Shown: piece after piece, positions 43,964 to 52,019 of the stretch | Layout of the letters: each line of letters opens with the position of its first letter | Numbering within the stretch: position 1 is the first letter of the stretch | Assembly (NCBI GenBank): GCA_050692555.1 | Contig: JBOGVS010000009.1 | Location: 1 to 64,000 of the forward strand | From: DAITPV01 sp050692555 | Lineage (GTDB): Bacteria; Actinomycetota; UBA4738; CALAEC01 | Length of the DNA: 64,000 nt | Direction of reading: 5' to 3' | The notes under the pieces: model-generated | Told to the model about the DNA's origin: nothing | Databases searched by the model: none | Seen by the model: only the letters and a program-made list of their open reading frames with translations | Translations under genes and position numbers: made by a program

Positions 43964-44503
43964 TCAGGAGGAGCTGGGGCCCAGCTCTTCCCGGTACCGC
44001 CGCTTGATCTCGCCCTGAAGCGTGTCGTGAACCTCGATGACCCTGGCTCGGGTGCCCGAGATGGTCCGCTCCTCCTCCTCGATGTGGCCCACAGCGTCTC
44101 GGAGATCGTCGTCGGACATCTCCTCCAGGTTGGAGAGTCGCGAGTCGGAGACCAGCCGCTCCACCCGACGTCGAGCCAGCAGGATCTCCTCCTCCGGCAT
44201 GGGAAGCACGGGGGCCTCTCCCCGCGCGGAACCGCGAGATCCCTCGGACAGCACGTCCACCAGCCGGTCCACGATCGGTTTCACCTCGCCGCCGCTCCGC
44301 CGCCGCTCGAGCTCGTCCTTCAGGATGTCGCGCCGGCCCTGCAGGAGCCGGCGGAGGAATGAGAGGTACTCGAGCTCGGAGCGGGACAGATCTCGCCTCC
44401 GGCGTACCTCGTCCCCCTCCAACCCCTCCAGGCCGTCGGTGAACCCGGACCCCAGCACCTGGTCGATCCGGCGGTTCCCTCCTTCGATCGTTACGTCGCT
44501 CAT
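43964..44503 (-). CDS. RsiG-like anti-sigma factor (candidate cyclic-di-GMP sensor)
   Basis: A 179-residue helical, charged protein. Streptomyces RsiG is an anti-sigma factor that binds cyclic di-GMP through two copies of E(X)3S(X)2R(X)3Q(X)3D on a coiled coil. Here the first helix has S48, R51, Q55 and D59 at the correct spacing (Leu44 in place of Glu), and the second has E125, S129, R132 and D140 (Ile136 in place of Gln). Each copy is four of five. The two helices flank an Arg/Glu-rich middle. No sigma factor gene is adjacent. The ATG follows GAGCGAGGA, 9 nt after the BKACE stop. Confidence 0.7.
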   Translation of the reverse strand: MSDVTIEGGNRRIDQVLGSGFTDGLEGLEGDEVRRRRDLSRSELEYLSFLRRLLQGRRDILKDELERRRSGGEVKPIVDRLVDVLSEGSRGSARGEAPVLPMPEEEILLARRRVERLVSDSRLSNLEEMSDDDLRDAVGHIEEEERTISGTRARVIEVHDTLQGEIKRRYREELGPSSS

Positions 44504-44512
44504 TCCTCGCTC

Positions 44513-45334
44513 CTAGTCGCTGATGCCCACGATGCTTCGGGCCTGGTCGGGCGTGGCCGGCTCCCGGCCCGCCTCCCGGGCGATCCGGGCCACCCGGGCG
44601 ACCAGATCGGCGTTGGACCCGGCCAGCCGTCCTCGTTCGTAGTAGATGGTGTCCTCGAACCCCGTGCGGACGTGCCCTCCCATGGCGATCGCCGTCAGCG
44701 TCACCGGGAGGTGGCTGCGCCCGATGCCGGTGGCGGTCCACGTCGCACCGGCCGGGAGGATCGACACCATGTACCCGACCGACTCGGGGGTCCCCGCCAT
44801 CCCGCCGGGCACCCCGAGGACCAGGTCGAAGTGGAGGTGCCGTGGCTCCGGGTCGTGGGCCTCGACCAGCCGCCGGGCCGTCTCCACCATACCGGTGTCG
44901 AAGACCTCGAACTCCGGCTGGATCCCCACCTCTCGCATCCGAACGAAGAACCGCTCCACCAGCGGGTAGGGATTCTCGAACACCTCTTCCCCGAAGTTCA
45001 CGGTGCCGGTGGTGAGGGTGGCCATCTCGGGCTTGAGGTCGAGGGGCTGGGCCCGCTCGTCCGGGGTCATCCCCACCGAGCCGCCCGTCGAGGTCTGGAC
45101 CACGACGTCCGGTGCCGCAGCCTTGATGGCGTCGACGGCCGCGGCGAAGTGCTCGCGATCCTGCGTGGGGACCCCGGCCTTGTCCCGGACGTGGAGGTGG
45201 ACGACGGATGCTCCGGCCCCCCGGCACCGAGCCACCTCCTCGGCGATCTCCGAGGGCGTCAGGGGTAGCTTTGGATGCTGCTCTCTGGTGAGCTCACCGC
45301 CCACCGGGGCGACCGTGATGACCAGCGGTCCCAT
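44513..45334 (-). CDS. BKACE family protein (beta-keto acid cleavage enzyme, DUF849)
   Basis: A 273-residue TIM-barrel enzyme condensing a beta-keto acid with acetyl-CoA and splitting it. Zinc-ligand motifs are VVHLHVRDKAG and MGGHVRTGFEDTIYY; VQTSTGGSVGM and DTGMVETA are also typical. Substrates range from 3-keto-5-aminohexanoate to dehydrocarnitine; which applies here is unknown. Start set at the ATG giving MGPLVITVAPVGG because GATAAT lies seven nt upstream; the ATG three codons earlier is formed by that hexamer. Confidence 0.9.
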   Translation of the reverse strand: MGPLVITVAPVGGELTREQHPKLPLTPSEIAEEVARCRGAGASVVHLHVRDKAGVPTQDREHFAAAVDAIKAAAPDVVVQTSTGGSVGMTPDERAQPLDLKPEMATLTTGTVNFGEEVFENPYPLVERFFVRMREVGIQPEFEVFDTGMVETARRLVEAHDPEPRHLHFDLVLGVPGGMAGTPESVGYMVSILPAGATWTATGIGRSHLPVTLTAIAMGGHVRTGFEDTIYYERGRLAGSNADLVARVARIAREAGREPATPDQARSIVGISD

Positions 45335-45341
45335 GCCAGCC

Positions 45342-45347
45342 ATTATC
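45342..45347 (-). promoter_or_regulatory. -10 hexamer for leaderless BKACE gene
   Basis: GATAAT, seven nt (GGCTGGC), ATG at 45334. Confidence 0.55.
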
Positions 45348-45365
45348 GTCCCCCGAGACCGCCGG

Positions 45366-46451
45366 TCAGCAGACCGCGGCCACGTACGGGGTTGGATTCA
45401 CCAGCGACCCGTTCGGGTGGTACTCGAAGTGGAGGTGTGGGGTGCCGGTGGCGTTGCCGGTGTCCCCGATGTACCCGATCAAGGTCCCCGCGGACACGGA
45501 GCCCGAGGCGTCGCTGAACCCCTGGAGGTGAGCGTAGAAGGTGTAGGTCCCCCCGGCACTGTGAACGTAGGCCTGGTTGCCTCCGAGCGAGCTCGAGGAG
45601 TGGCTCACGGTCCCCGGCAACGCCGCGTACACCGGCTGACCGTAGCCCCCCATCATGTCCACCCCGGCGTGCGCCCGTCCGCCGGACCGTGGCGCCCCGA
45701 AGGTGTCCCCGAACGCCGTCCCCGGCGCGGGACAGGCCTGGAGGGCCTCGCCGGACACGGTTCCGATCGAGCCCGTCCCCCCGGACGTGGCCCCGCCGGT
45801 GGATCCGGCCGCCGCCGCCGCCGCCGCCGCCGCCTGCTGCGCGGCCAGGGCCGCGGCCTGCTCGGCGGCCAGCTGGTCGGCCAGCTCCTCCCGGAGGGCC
45901 TCGGCCTCGGCCAGCTTGTCGTAGACGATGGCCTTCTCCCGCTCCGCCTTCTCCAGAGCGGCCGCCTGGACCTCCTCGAGGCGGCTCAGGTTGGTCTCGT
46001 GGCGCCGCAGCTCCTCCGACAGCACCGCCACCCGGGTGGCCAGGTCCGCGTCGTCCTGGGCCAGGCGGTCCAGGTACTCGAGGCGGTCGGAGAACTCAGA
46101 GAAGTCCTCGGACTCCAGCAGCATCTCGAACGAGCTGACGGTGCCGAGCTGGTACGCCTCATGAGCTCGCTGATCCAGGCTGGACTGGAGTGATGCGATC
46201 CGGCGCCGGGCGTTGTCGAGCGCGGCCTGGGTGGCCGCGATCTCGTCCTGCGTGCGGATCAGGGTCTCGTTGGCCTCGTCGTATCGCTGGGTGGCCTGAT
46301 TGGCCTCACCCTCGAGCTGAGTAAGTCGCGCTCTGGCGTCCTCGAGCTGCTCCTCGGTGCTCTGGGCGCCCACAGGCTGGGCCAGGAGCCCGCCCGCGAG
46401 CACCGCAGATAAGACGAGGGCAAGATGGATTTCTCCCTTGCGAACGGTCAA
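45366..46451 (-). CDS. Secreted M23 (LytM) peptidase with coiled coil
   Basis: A 361-residue envelope protein. Residues 1-30 are a signal peptide (LALVLSAVLAGGLLAQPVGAQ). Residues 31-215 are a long coiled coil like those of EnvC/NlpD-type activators or RipA-type hydrolases, followed by an Ala/Gly/Ser linker. The C-terminal 100 residues are an M23 domain with RAHAGVDMMGG and TPHLHFEYHPNG, so the zinc ligands (H, D, HxH) are intact and it is probably an active peptidoglycan endopeptidase. The start is a TTG after GGGGGAGG; TAGGGT at 46509-46514 (minus) may be the -10. Confidence 0.9.
   Translation of the reverse strand: MTVRKGEIHLALVLSAVLAGGLLAQPVGAQSTEEQLEDARARLTQLEGEANQATQRYDEANETLIRTQDEIAATQAALDNARRRIASLQSSLDQRAHEAYQLGTVSSFEMLLESEDFSEFSDRLEYLDRLAQDDADLATRVAVLSEELRRHETNLSRLEEVQAAALEKAEREKAIVYDKLAEAEALREELADQLAAEQAAALAAQQAAAAAAAAAGSTGGATSGGTGSIGTVSGEALQACPAPGTAFGDTFGAPRSGGRAHAGVDMMGGYGQPVYAALPGTVSHSSSSLGGNQAYVHSAGGTYTFYAHLQGFSDASGSVSAGTLIGYIGDTGNATGTPHLHFEYHPNGSLVNPTPYVAAVC
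45808..45834 (+). repeat. (GCC)9 trinucleotide run
   Basis: Nine GCC triplets inside the M23 gene, encoding its poly-alanine linker. It may vary in length between strains. Confidence 0.8.
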
Positions 46452-46600
46452 CCGCCTCCCCCCGAGTCGCGGCTCGGGCGCCGGCCGGTGGCCGGGCAAG
46501 TCCCCGGGACCCTACCACCGGCCTGTGGGCCCTTCAACCTTGCCGGTTGTGGCCTCAGGTGCTCTTGCTTCGACGGGAGGGCCCTGGTCTCCTGCCCGCC

Positions 46601-47650
46601 TCACGCCGTGGCCAGCGCCGCCAGGCGCTCCCCGATGACCGGGGCGAACTTGAACCCGTGCCCGCTGCACGGGGAGCCGATCACCAGGGGACCGCGGCGC
46701 TCCAGGATGAACCGCTCGTCCGGGGTGTTCGAGTACAGGCAGGTCTCCACGAGATGCGGCTCGGGGTCGACGGCGGGGAATCGATCCTGGACCCAGGTCC
46801 GTAGCCGGACCACCGAACGTTCGTCCGGCTCGCCGGGCTCGTCGGGGTTCACGTCGGGTCCCGCATGGTGCTCTCCGGCCTTGAGCCCCTGGCCGGGACT
46901 GGGAAGCGCGTACGCCGCCGGCTTCCCCCACTCCACCAGCGCGGGAACCGGGGGGTGTTCGGGCATCCGGAAGTAGGCCACGGTCTCACGCGTTGGGCGG
47001 ACCGGGATCTCCTCGCCGATGGCGGCCAGAAGCGAGGGCGCCCAGGCCCCCGCGGTCACCACCGCCACGGGAGCCACCCACCGTCCCGACCGGGTCTCCA
47101 CCTCGACCTCGTCACCGTCGGGGCGGATCGCGGTGACCGGAGAACCTTCCTCGAGGCGAGTGCCGTGCGCCCTGGCCGAGGCGAGCATCGCTTCCACGGC
47201 CCGGTCCGCCCGGACGATGCCGGCATCGGGTTGGAACAGCGACGGTCCGTCCACGGACACGCCAGGGAACCGCCTGCCGACCTCGGCGGGGTCCAGTCGC
47301 TCGAAGGGAACCCCGCAGGTCTCCAGGGCCGCGGCGTGGTCCTCGACGTTCGAGCCCGCGTCGAGCCCGCCCGTGATCTCCAGGATCGAGCCGCCCGACT
47401 CTTGTTCCAGCTCACGCCACCGGGGTAACGCCTCCCGGGCCATCCGGACGAACACGGGATCCTCGTACGAGAGCCGGAAGATGCGCGACCGGCCGTGGCT
47501 CGAACCTCGGCGGTGGCCCACCTCGAACTGCTCGAAGATCACGACCTCACGTCCGGCTCGGGCCAGCGCGCGGGCCGTGGCCCCGCCCATGATCCCGGCC
47601 CCGACCACGACCACCTCGACGGCCTGGTCCCGGTTCCGGGCCGGAGTCAC
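46601..47650 (-). CDS. Sarcosine oxidase / N-methyltryptophan oxidase-type flavoprotein
   Basis: A 349-residue DAO-superfamily FAD enzyme. VVVVGAGIMGGATARALA is the FAD motif; RSRIFRLSYEDPVFVRMA and LYSNTPDERFILER are characteristic of monomeric sarcosine oxidase, and SPCSGHGFKFAP contains the Cys that binds FAD covalently in that family. It should oxidise an N-methyl amino acid, releasing hydrogen peroxide. GTG start overlapping the acyl-CoA ligase stop (GTGA). Confidence 0.88.
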   Translation of the reverse strand: MTPARNRDQAVEVVVVGAGIMGGATARALARAGREVVIFEQFEVGHRRGSSHGRSRIFRLSYEDPVFVRMAREALPRWRELEQESGGSILEITGGLDAGSNVEDHAAALETCGVPFERLDPAEVGRRFPGVSVDGPSLFQPDAGIVRADRAVEAMLASARAHGTRLEEGSPVTAIRPDGDEVEVETRSGRWVAPVAVVTAGAWAPSLLAAIGEEIPVRPTRETVAYFRMPEHPPVPALVEWGKPAAYALPSPGQGLKAGEHHAGPDVNPDEPGEPDERSVVRLRTWVQDRFPAVDPEPHLVETCLYSNTPDERFILERRGPLVIGSPCSGHGFKFAPVIGERLAALATA

Positions 47651-49158
47651 GAGGTCAGCTGGGCTCGCAGGTCTTTCTTCAGGACCTTCCCGATGGGACT
47701 CTTGGGGAGGACGTCGGTGAAAACGATCTCCTTGGGGCGCTTGTACTTCGCCAGCCGCTCGGCGGCGAAGGCCAGGAGGTCTGGCTCTGAAGCCTCATGG
47801 CCGGGCGACCTCACCACGAAGGCGACGACCTCCTCCCCCATCTGCGGGTCGGGTCTTCCCACCACGGCGACCTCCTGCACACCGCGGTGCTCGAGCAGGA
47901 GGTCCTCGATGTCCCGGGGATACACGTTGAACCCGCCCCGGATGATCAGGTCCTTCTTCCGATCGGTGACGAACAGGTAGCCCTCCTCGTCGAGGTACCC
48001 GACGTCCCCGGTGTGCAGCCAGCCGTGACCCAGTGTGTCGGCGGTGACGTCGGGGAGGTTGTGGTAGCCCTTCATGATCCCCGGGCTCCGAGCACAGATC
48101 TCGCCGAGCTGCCCGGGCTCCACGGGACCGTGATCGTCGTCCTCGATCCGGACCTCCACCCCGGGCAACGGCGGGCCAGTCGAGCCGGCCTTCTTGACCA
48201 ACCCCGGACGCATCAAGGCGATCGCCGGCGCAGCCTCGGTCTGCCCGTACGCCTCCAGAACCTCGCAGTCGAACTTCTTCTCGAACGCCTCGGCCAGCTC
48301 GATCGGCAGCGGGGCAGCCGACGCGAACACGGTCCGGAGCGACGAGGTGTCGTACTGGTCGGCGTCGGGCTGGTGGAGCATCAGCGTCATCATCGTGGGG
48401 ACCAGTGGGAAGTACTCCACCCCATGCTCCTGGATCGCCTGGAGCACGCCGTCGGGCGTGAACCACTCGAGGAGGATCCCCCTGGTTCCGATCACCTGAC
48501 CGATGATCGAGGCGATCATCCCGAACAGATGGGCCACCGGGAGCGCCAGCAGGGACATCTGGCCCGGCGTGATCTGAACCGCGTCGGCCACCGTGAGGGC
48601 GTTCCACCGCAGATTCTCGTGAGAGAGCATGACGCCCTTCGGCCGGCCGGTGGTCCCGCCCGTGTACATGATCACCGCCACGTCGTGGTCATCCCGGTCC
48701 ACGATGTCGAATTCCGGGCTCGAAGCCTGGGTCGCGGAGGTGAACGACTCGGCCCCCTCGGGGACCGGTTCCCCGACCACCATGAGTCGCGGAGGCTCCG
48801 TCAGCCCCTCCATGGCCTCGCGGGCCTTGTCCAGGAACAGGGGGCTGGTGACGAACAGCTTGGGCCGGCAGTCCTCGAGGATGTGGCGGACCTCGCCCGG
48901 GGCCAGGAGGAACACCACCGGGACCACCACGCCGCCCATGGCGGTGGTGCCCCCGGCGATCTGGAACACCTCGAGGGCGTTGGGGAGCATGACCGCGACC
49001 CTGTCGCCGGGCCGGATGCCCGATGCCACCAGGGCACCGGCGAAGCGATGGGCGCCTTCGAGCTGTTCGGTGTTCGTATGCCACCGGTCGCCGAACAGGA
49101 CGGCTTCGTACTCGCCGAACCGCCCGACGTTCTCCTCCGCCAGTCGCGCCAGGTTCAC
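47647..49158 (-). CDS. Long-chain acyl-CoA ligase (AMP-binding)
   Basis: A 503-residue ANL enzyme. MYTGGTTGRPKGVMLSH is near residue 165, EAYGQTEAAP near 290, WLHTGDVGYLDEEGY near 375, RGGFNVYPRDIE near 405 and the catalytic Lys in SPIGKVLKKDL near 490. It feeds acyl-CoA to the double acyl-CoA dehydrogenase encoded 4 nt upstream, consistent with a beta-oxidation operon. GTG start; weak ribosome-binding site, so probably coupled. Confidence 0.94.
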   Translation of the reverse strand: MNLARLAEENVGRFGEYEAVLFGDRWHTNTEQLEGAHRFAGALVASGIRPGDRVAVMLPNALEVFQIAGGTTAMGGVVVPVVFLLAPGEVRHILEDCRPKLFVTSPLFLDKAREAMEGLTEPPRLMVVGEPVPEGAESFTSATQASSPEFDIVDRDDHDVAVIMYTGGTTGRPKGVMLSHENLRWNALTVADAVQITPGQMSLLALPVAHLFGMIASIIGQVIGTRGILLEWFTPDGVLQAIQEHGVEYFPLVPTMMTLMLHQPDADQYDTSSLRTVFASAAPLPIELAEAFEKKFDCEVLEAYGQTEAAPAIALMRPGLVKKAGSTGPPLPGVEVRIEDDDHGPVEPGQLGEICARSPGIMKGYHNLPDVTADTLGHGWLHTGDVGYLDEEGYLFVTDRKKDLIIRGGFNVYPRDIEDLLLEHRGVQEVAVVGRPDPQMGEEVVAFVVRSPGHEASEPDLLAFAAERLAKYKRPKEIVFTDVLPKSPIGKVLKKDLRAQLTS

Positions 49159-49162
49159 CGGC

Positions 49163-51508
49163 TCACAGCCCGTACGATCGGCCGATCAGTTCCTTCATGA
49201 TCTCGGTGGTCCCTCCGCCGATGGGTCCCAGGCGGGCGTCGCGCCAGGCCCGCTGAACCGGGAACTCCATCATGAATCCGTACCCCCCGTGTACCTGGAG
49301 GGCCTCGTCGGCCACCTTCCAGTCGAGCTCGCTGGCGTACCACTTGGCCATGGACACCTCACGCACCGCGTCCTGGTCGGCCGCCACCTTCCGGAGCGCG
49401 TGGTACGTGAGGGCCCGGGCGGCCTCGATCTCGGTGGCCAGGTCGGCGAAGCGATGCCGCCATACCTGGAAGGAGGACACCGGCCGGCCGAACGCGTGTC
49501 GCTCGGCCGCATAGTCGGTTCCCAGGTCCAGGGTCCGGCGGGCCGCGGCCACCGCGGCCAGGGCCATCACCAGCCGCTCCCACGGGAAGTTCTCCATGAT
49601 GTGCACGAACCCCCGGCCCTGTTCTCCCAGGAGGGCCTCGGGCGGCACCCGGCAGCCCTCGAACCGGAGGTCGCCGGTGTGGGACGTGCGCCACCCGAGC
49701 GTCTCGATCCGGGAGCGGGTGAACCCCTCCGTATCCGCCTCCACCACGAACAACGAGATGCCGTGGGCGGGATCGGCTTCCGGATCCGTTCGGGCCGCCA
49801 CCACCACGTAGTCGGCGATCGGCCCGTTGGTGATGAACGTCTTCGACCCGGTGATCACCCAGCCGTCGCCGTCGCGGACGGCCGTGGTCCGAAGAGCGGA
49901 TACGTCAGAGCCGGCCTCGGGCTCCGTCACCGCCAGGGCCCCGATGGACTCTCCGGTGATGGAGGGCACCAGCCACCGCTGCCGCTGTTCCTCGGTGCCG
50001 AAGCGGTACACGTAGTACGAGCCGAGGTCCTTGTGGGCTCCCAGCGCGGCGGCCACCCCGCCGGCCGCGCACCCCACCAGCTCCTCGGTGATCAGCGCGT
50101 CGGCCACCAGGTCGGGCCCGGTCCCGCCGTAGGACTCCTCGTACTTCGCTCCGAACAGCCCCACCCGGCCCGCGTCCGCGAACACCTCACGTACCGGGAA
50201 CGCACCCGCCCGCTCCCATTCCTCCGCGTGCGGCCGGAGCCGTCCCTCGACGAACTGCCGGACACCGGCTCGGAGCGCGTCGTGCTCATCCGTGAACAGC
50301 CCGAAGCGCGGCAACTCGGCGAGCCGCGCCGACCGTCGATCGCTGCCTGCCGGCTCTATCCGAGGGGCCCGCCTGGTCTTGTCGACCACCTCTCGCATGA
50401 CCTCGTCGGTCCCCCCGCCGATCCTTAGGAGCCGCGAGTCGCGCCAGGCCCGCTCGACCCACGATCCCGCCGTGTAGCCGGCGCCGCCGTGAACCTGGAG
50501 GAACGCGTTCATCACCCGATTCACCACCAGACCGGCATGAAGCTTCACCATGGCGATCTCGGCCACCGGGTACTCCCCGCGCTCCCAGGCCACGGCCACG
50601 TCGTACAGGAGCTGCTGGGCCGCGGTGAGCTCGGTGGCCACCTCCGCGAAGCGGTGTCGCTGGACCTGGAACGATCCGATCGGGCGGCCGAAGGCCCGGC
50701 GCTGCTTGGCGTACTCCAGGGTCCGATCGAACGCCAGCCATGCCCCGGCCAGGGAGCCGGCCGCGCCCACCACCCGCTCGCCCTGGAGCTCCCACATGAT
50801 CTGGGGGAATCCCTTTCCCTCTTCGCCCAGGAGGGCATCGGCGGGGACCCGGACGTCCTCGAAGACCAACTCGCCGGTATCGGAGCTCCGCATCCCCACC
50901 TTGTCGAGAGTCCGGGCGACCTGGTACCCGGGGGAGTCCGCGTCCACCAGGAAGAGCGAAAATCCCTCATAGCCGGCGGGCCTATCGGTGCGGGCCACCA
51001 GCACGCAGAAGTGGGCCCGCTTCCCGTTGGTGATGAACGTCTTGCTGCCGTTGATCACCCAGTCCGACCCATCCCGGCGGGCGGTGGTCTCGATGGCCGC
51101 CACGTCCGACCCGGCGTTGGGCTCGCTGATCCCCAGGCACACGATCTTCTCGCCGCGGATGGCCGGAGCCAGGTACCGCTCCTTCTGCTCCGGGGTGCCG
51201 AACCGCTCGATCGGCGGCGTGGCCATCTCGGTCTGCACCGAGACCGCCATCCCCACCCCGGCCGAACCGCATCGGGCCATCTCCTCGGCCAGGACGATGG
51301 CGTGGCCCCAGTCCCCGCCCTGCCCGCCGTACTCCCGCGGCTTCCGAAGACCCAGGAGGCCGAGGTCCCCCATCCGCTTGAATACCCAGCTGGGGAACTC
51401 CTCCTCCCGTTCCCAGTCGGCGGCGTGGGGAGTGAGTTCCGACTCCACGAACCGGCGGATCTCCCGTCGGAGCTCCTCGTGCTCCTCTGTGAACAGCGGG
51501 TGGCGCAC
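49163..51508 (-). CDS. Tandem acyl-CoA dehydrogenase (two domains in one chain)
   Basis: A 781-residue protein made of two complete FAD-dependent acyl-CoA dehydrogenase domains (about 1-380 and 395-781) joined by a short basic linker. Each has the SEPNAGSD / TEPEAGSD FAD motif and VINGSKTFITNG / VITGSKTFITNG. In domain 2 the canonical catalytic Glu position reads GYGFMMEFPVQR; in domain 1 the same site is GYTAGSWVER with Gly. Domain 1 keeps a Glu in helix G (GERVVGAAG), the position used by isovaleryl- and long-chain dehydrogenases. GTG start with TAAACT seven nt upstream. Confidence 0.93.
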   Translation of the reverse strand: MRHPLFTEEHEELRREIRRFVESELTPHAADWEREEEFPSWVFKRMGDLGLLGLRKPREYGGQGGDWGHAIVLAEEMARCGSAGVGMAVSVQTEMATPPIERFGTPEQKERYLAPAIRGEKIVCLGISEPNAGSDVAAIETTARRDGSDWVINGSKTFITNGKRAHFCVLVARTDRPAGYEGFSLFLVDADSPGYQVARTLDKVGMRSSDTGELVFEDVRVPADALLGEEGKGFPQIMWELQGERVVGAAGSLAGAWLAFDRTLEYAKQRRAFGRPIGSFQVQRHRFAEVATELTAAQQLLYDVAVAWERGEYPVAEIAMVKLHAGLVVNRVMNAFLQVHGGAGYTAGSWVERAWRDSRLLRIGGGTDEVMREVVDKTRRAPRIEPAGSDRRSARLAELPRFGLFTDEHDALRAGVRQFVEGRLRPHAEEWERAGAFPVREVFADAGRVGLFGAKYEESYGGTGPDLVADALITEELVGCAAGGVAAALGAHKDLGSYYVYRFGTEEQRQRWLVPSITGESIGALAVTEPEAGSDVSALRTTAVRDGDGWVITGSKTFITNGPIADYVVVAARTDPEADPAHGISLFVVEADTEGFTRSRIETLGWRTSHTGDLRFEGCRVPPEALLGEQGRGFVHIMENFPWERLVMALAAVAAARRTLDLGTDYAAERHAFGRPVSSFQVWRHRFADLATEIEAARALTYHALRKVAADQDAVREVSMAKWYASELDWKVADEALQVHGGYGFMMEFPVQRAWRDARLGPIGGGTTEIMKELIGRSYGL

Positions 51509-51515
51509 GCCCGGA

Positions 51516-51521
51516 AGTTTA
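51516..51521 (-). promoter_or_regulatory. -10 hexamer for leaderless acyl-CoA dehydrogenase operon
   Basis: TAAACT on the minus strand, seven nt (TCCGGGC) before the GTG at 51508. Confidence 0.55.
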
Positions 51522-51584
51522 CTGTCCGGTAGCTCCGGGAGGCACGCACCTGCCCGCGGGTCGCGGTCCGGCCCGGGGGGCCGG

Positions 51585-51590
51585 TAGGCT
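51585..51590 (+). promoter_or_regulatory. -10 hexamer for leaderless cNMP-fold gene
   Basis: TAGGCT, six nt (CAGGTC), ATG at 51597. Confidence 0.55.
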
Positions 51591-51596
51591 CAGGTC

Positions 51597-52019
51597 ATGG
51601 CCGAACGAGACGACGTCGTCGACATCCTGGGGAGCCTGGCCCTGTTCGCCGACCTCGGCCGGCCGCGGCTCGAGGCTGCCGCCCACACGTTCGAGGAGGA
51701 ATGGTTCGGGGACGGCCAGCGGATCATCCGACAGGGGTTCGCCGGCTCGAACTTCTACGTGATCATCGACGGCGAGGCCGCGATCCGGATCGACGGCCAG
51801 GAACGAGTCCGCCTGGGGAGGGGGGACTTCTTCGGAGAAGTCTCCGTGCTCCTCGGTGAGGCACCCACCGCCGACGTGGTGGCCGTGGGCGAGATGCGGT
51901 GCCTGGTCCTCCCCGGCCCGGAGGTCGAGTCGTTCCTGGTGGAGAACCCCCAGGTGATGTTCCGAATGCTCCAGGCCGAGGCCCGCCGGCTGCGCAACAC
52001 GATCCTGTGGCGGAGCTAG
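51597..52019 (+). CDS. Cyclic-nucleotide-binding-fold protein
   Basis: A 140-residue stand-alone cNMP domain (LALFADLGRPRLEAAA, GSNFYVIIDGEAAI, GRGDFFGEVSVLL). The phosphate-binding Arg expected after the FGE motif is replaced (GEAPTADV), so cyclic nucleotide binding is doubtful. No DNA-binding domain. It is leaderless and overlaps the flavoprotein gene that follows. Confidence 0.88.
   Translation: MAERDDVVDILGSLALFADLGRPRLEAAAHTFEEEWFGDGQRIIRQGFAGSNFYVIIDGEAAIRIDGQERVRLGRGDFFGEVSVLLGEAPTADVVAVGEMRCLVLPGPEVESFLVENPQVMFRMLQAEARRLRNTILWRS

Noticed and set aside
46452..46600. Possible c-di-AMP (ydaO) riboswitch before the M23 peptidase
   Set aside because: The leader is only about 50 nt from the TAGGGT hexamer and lacks the conserved ydaO core.
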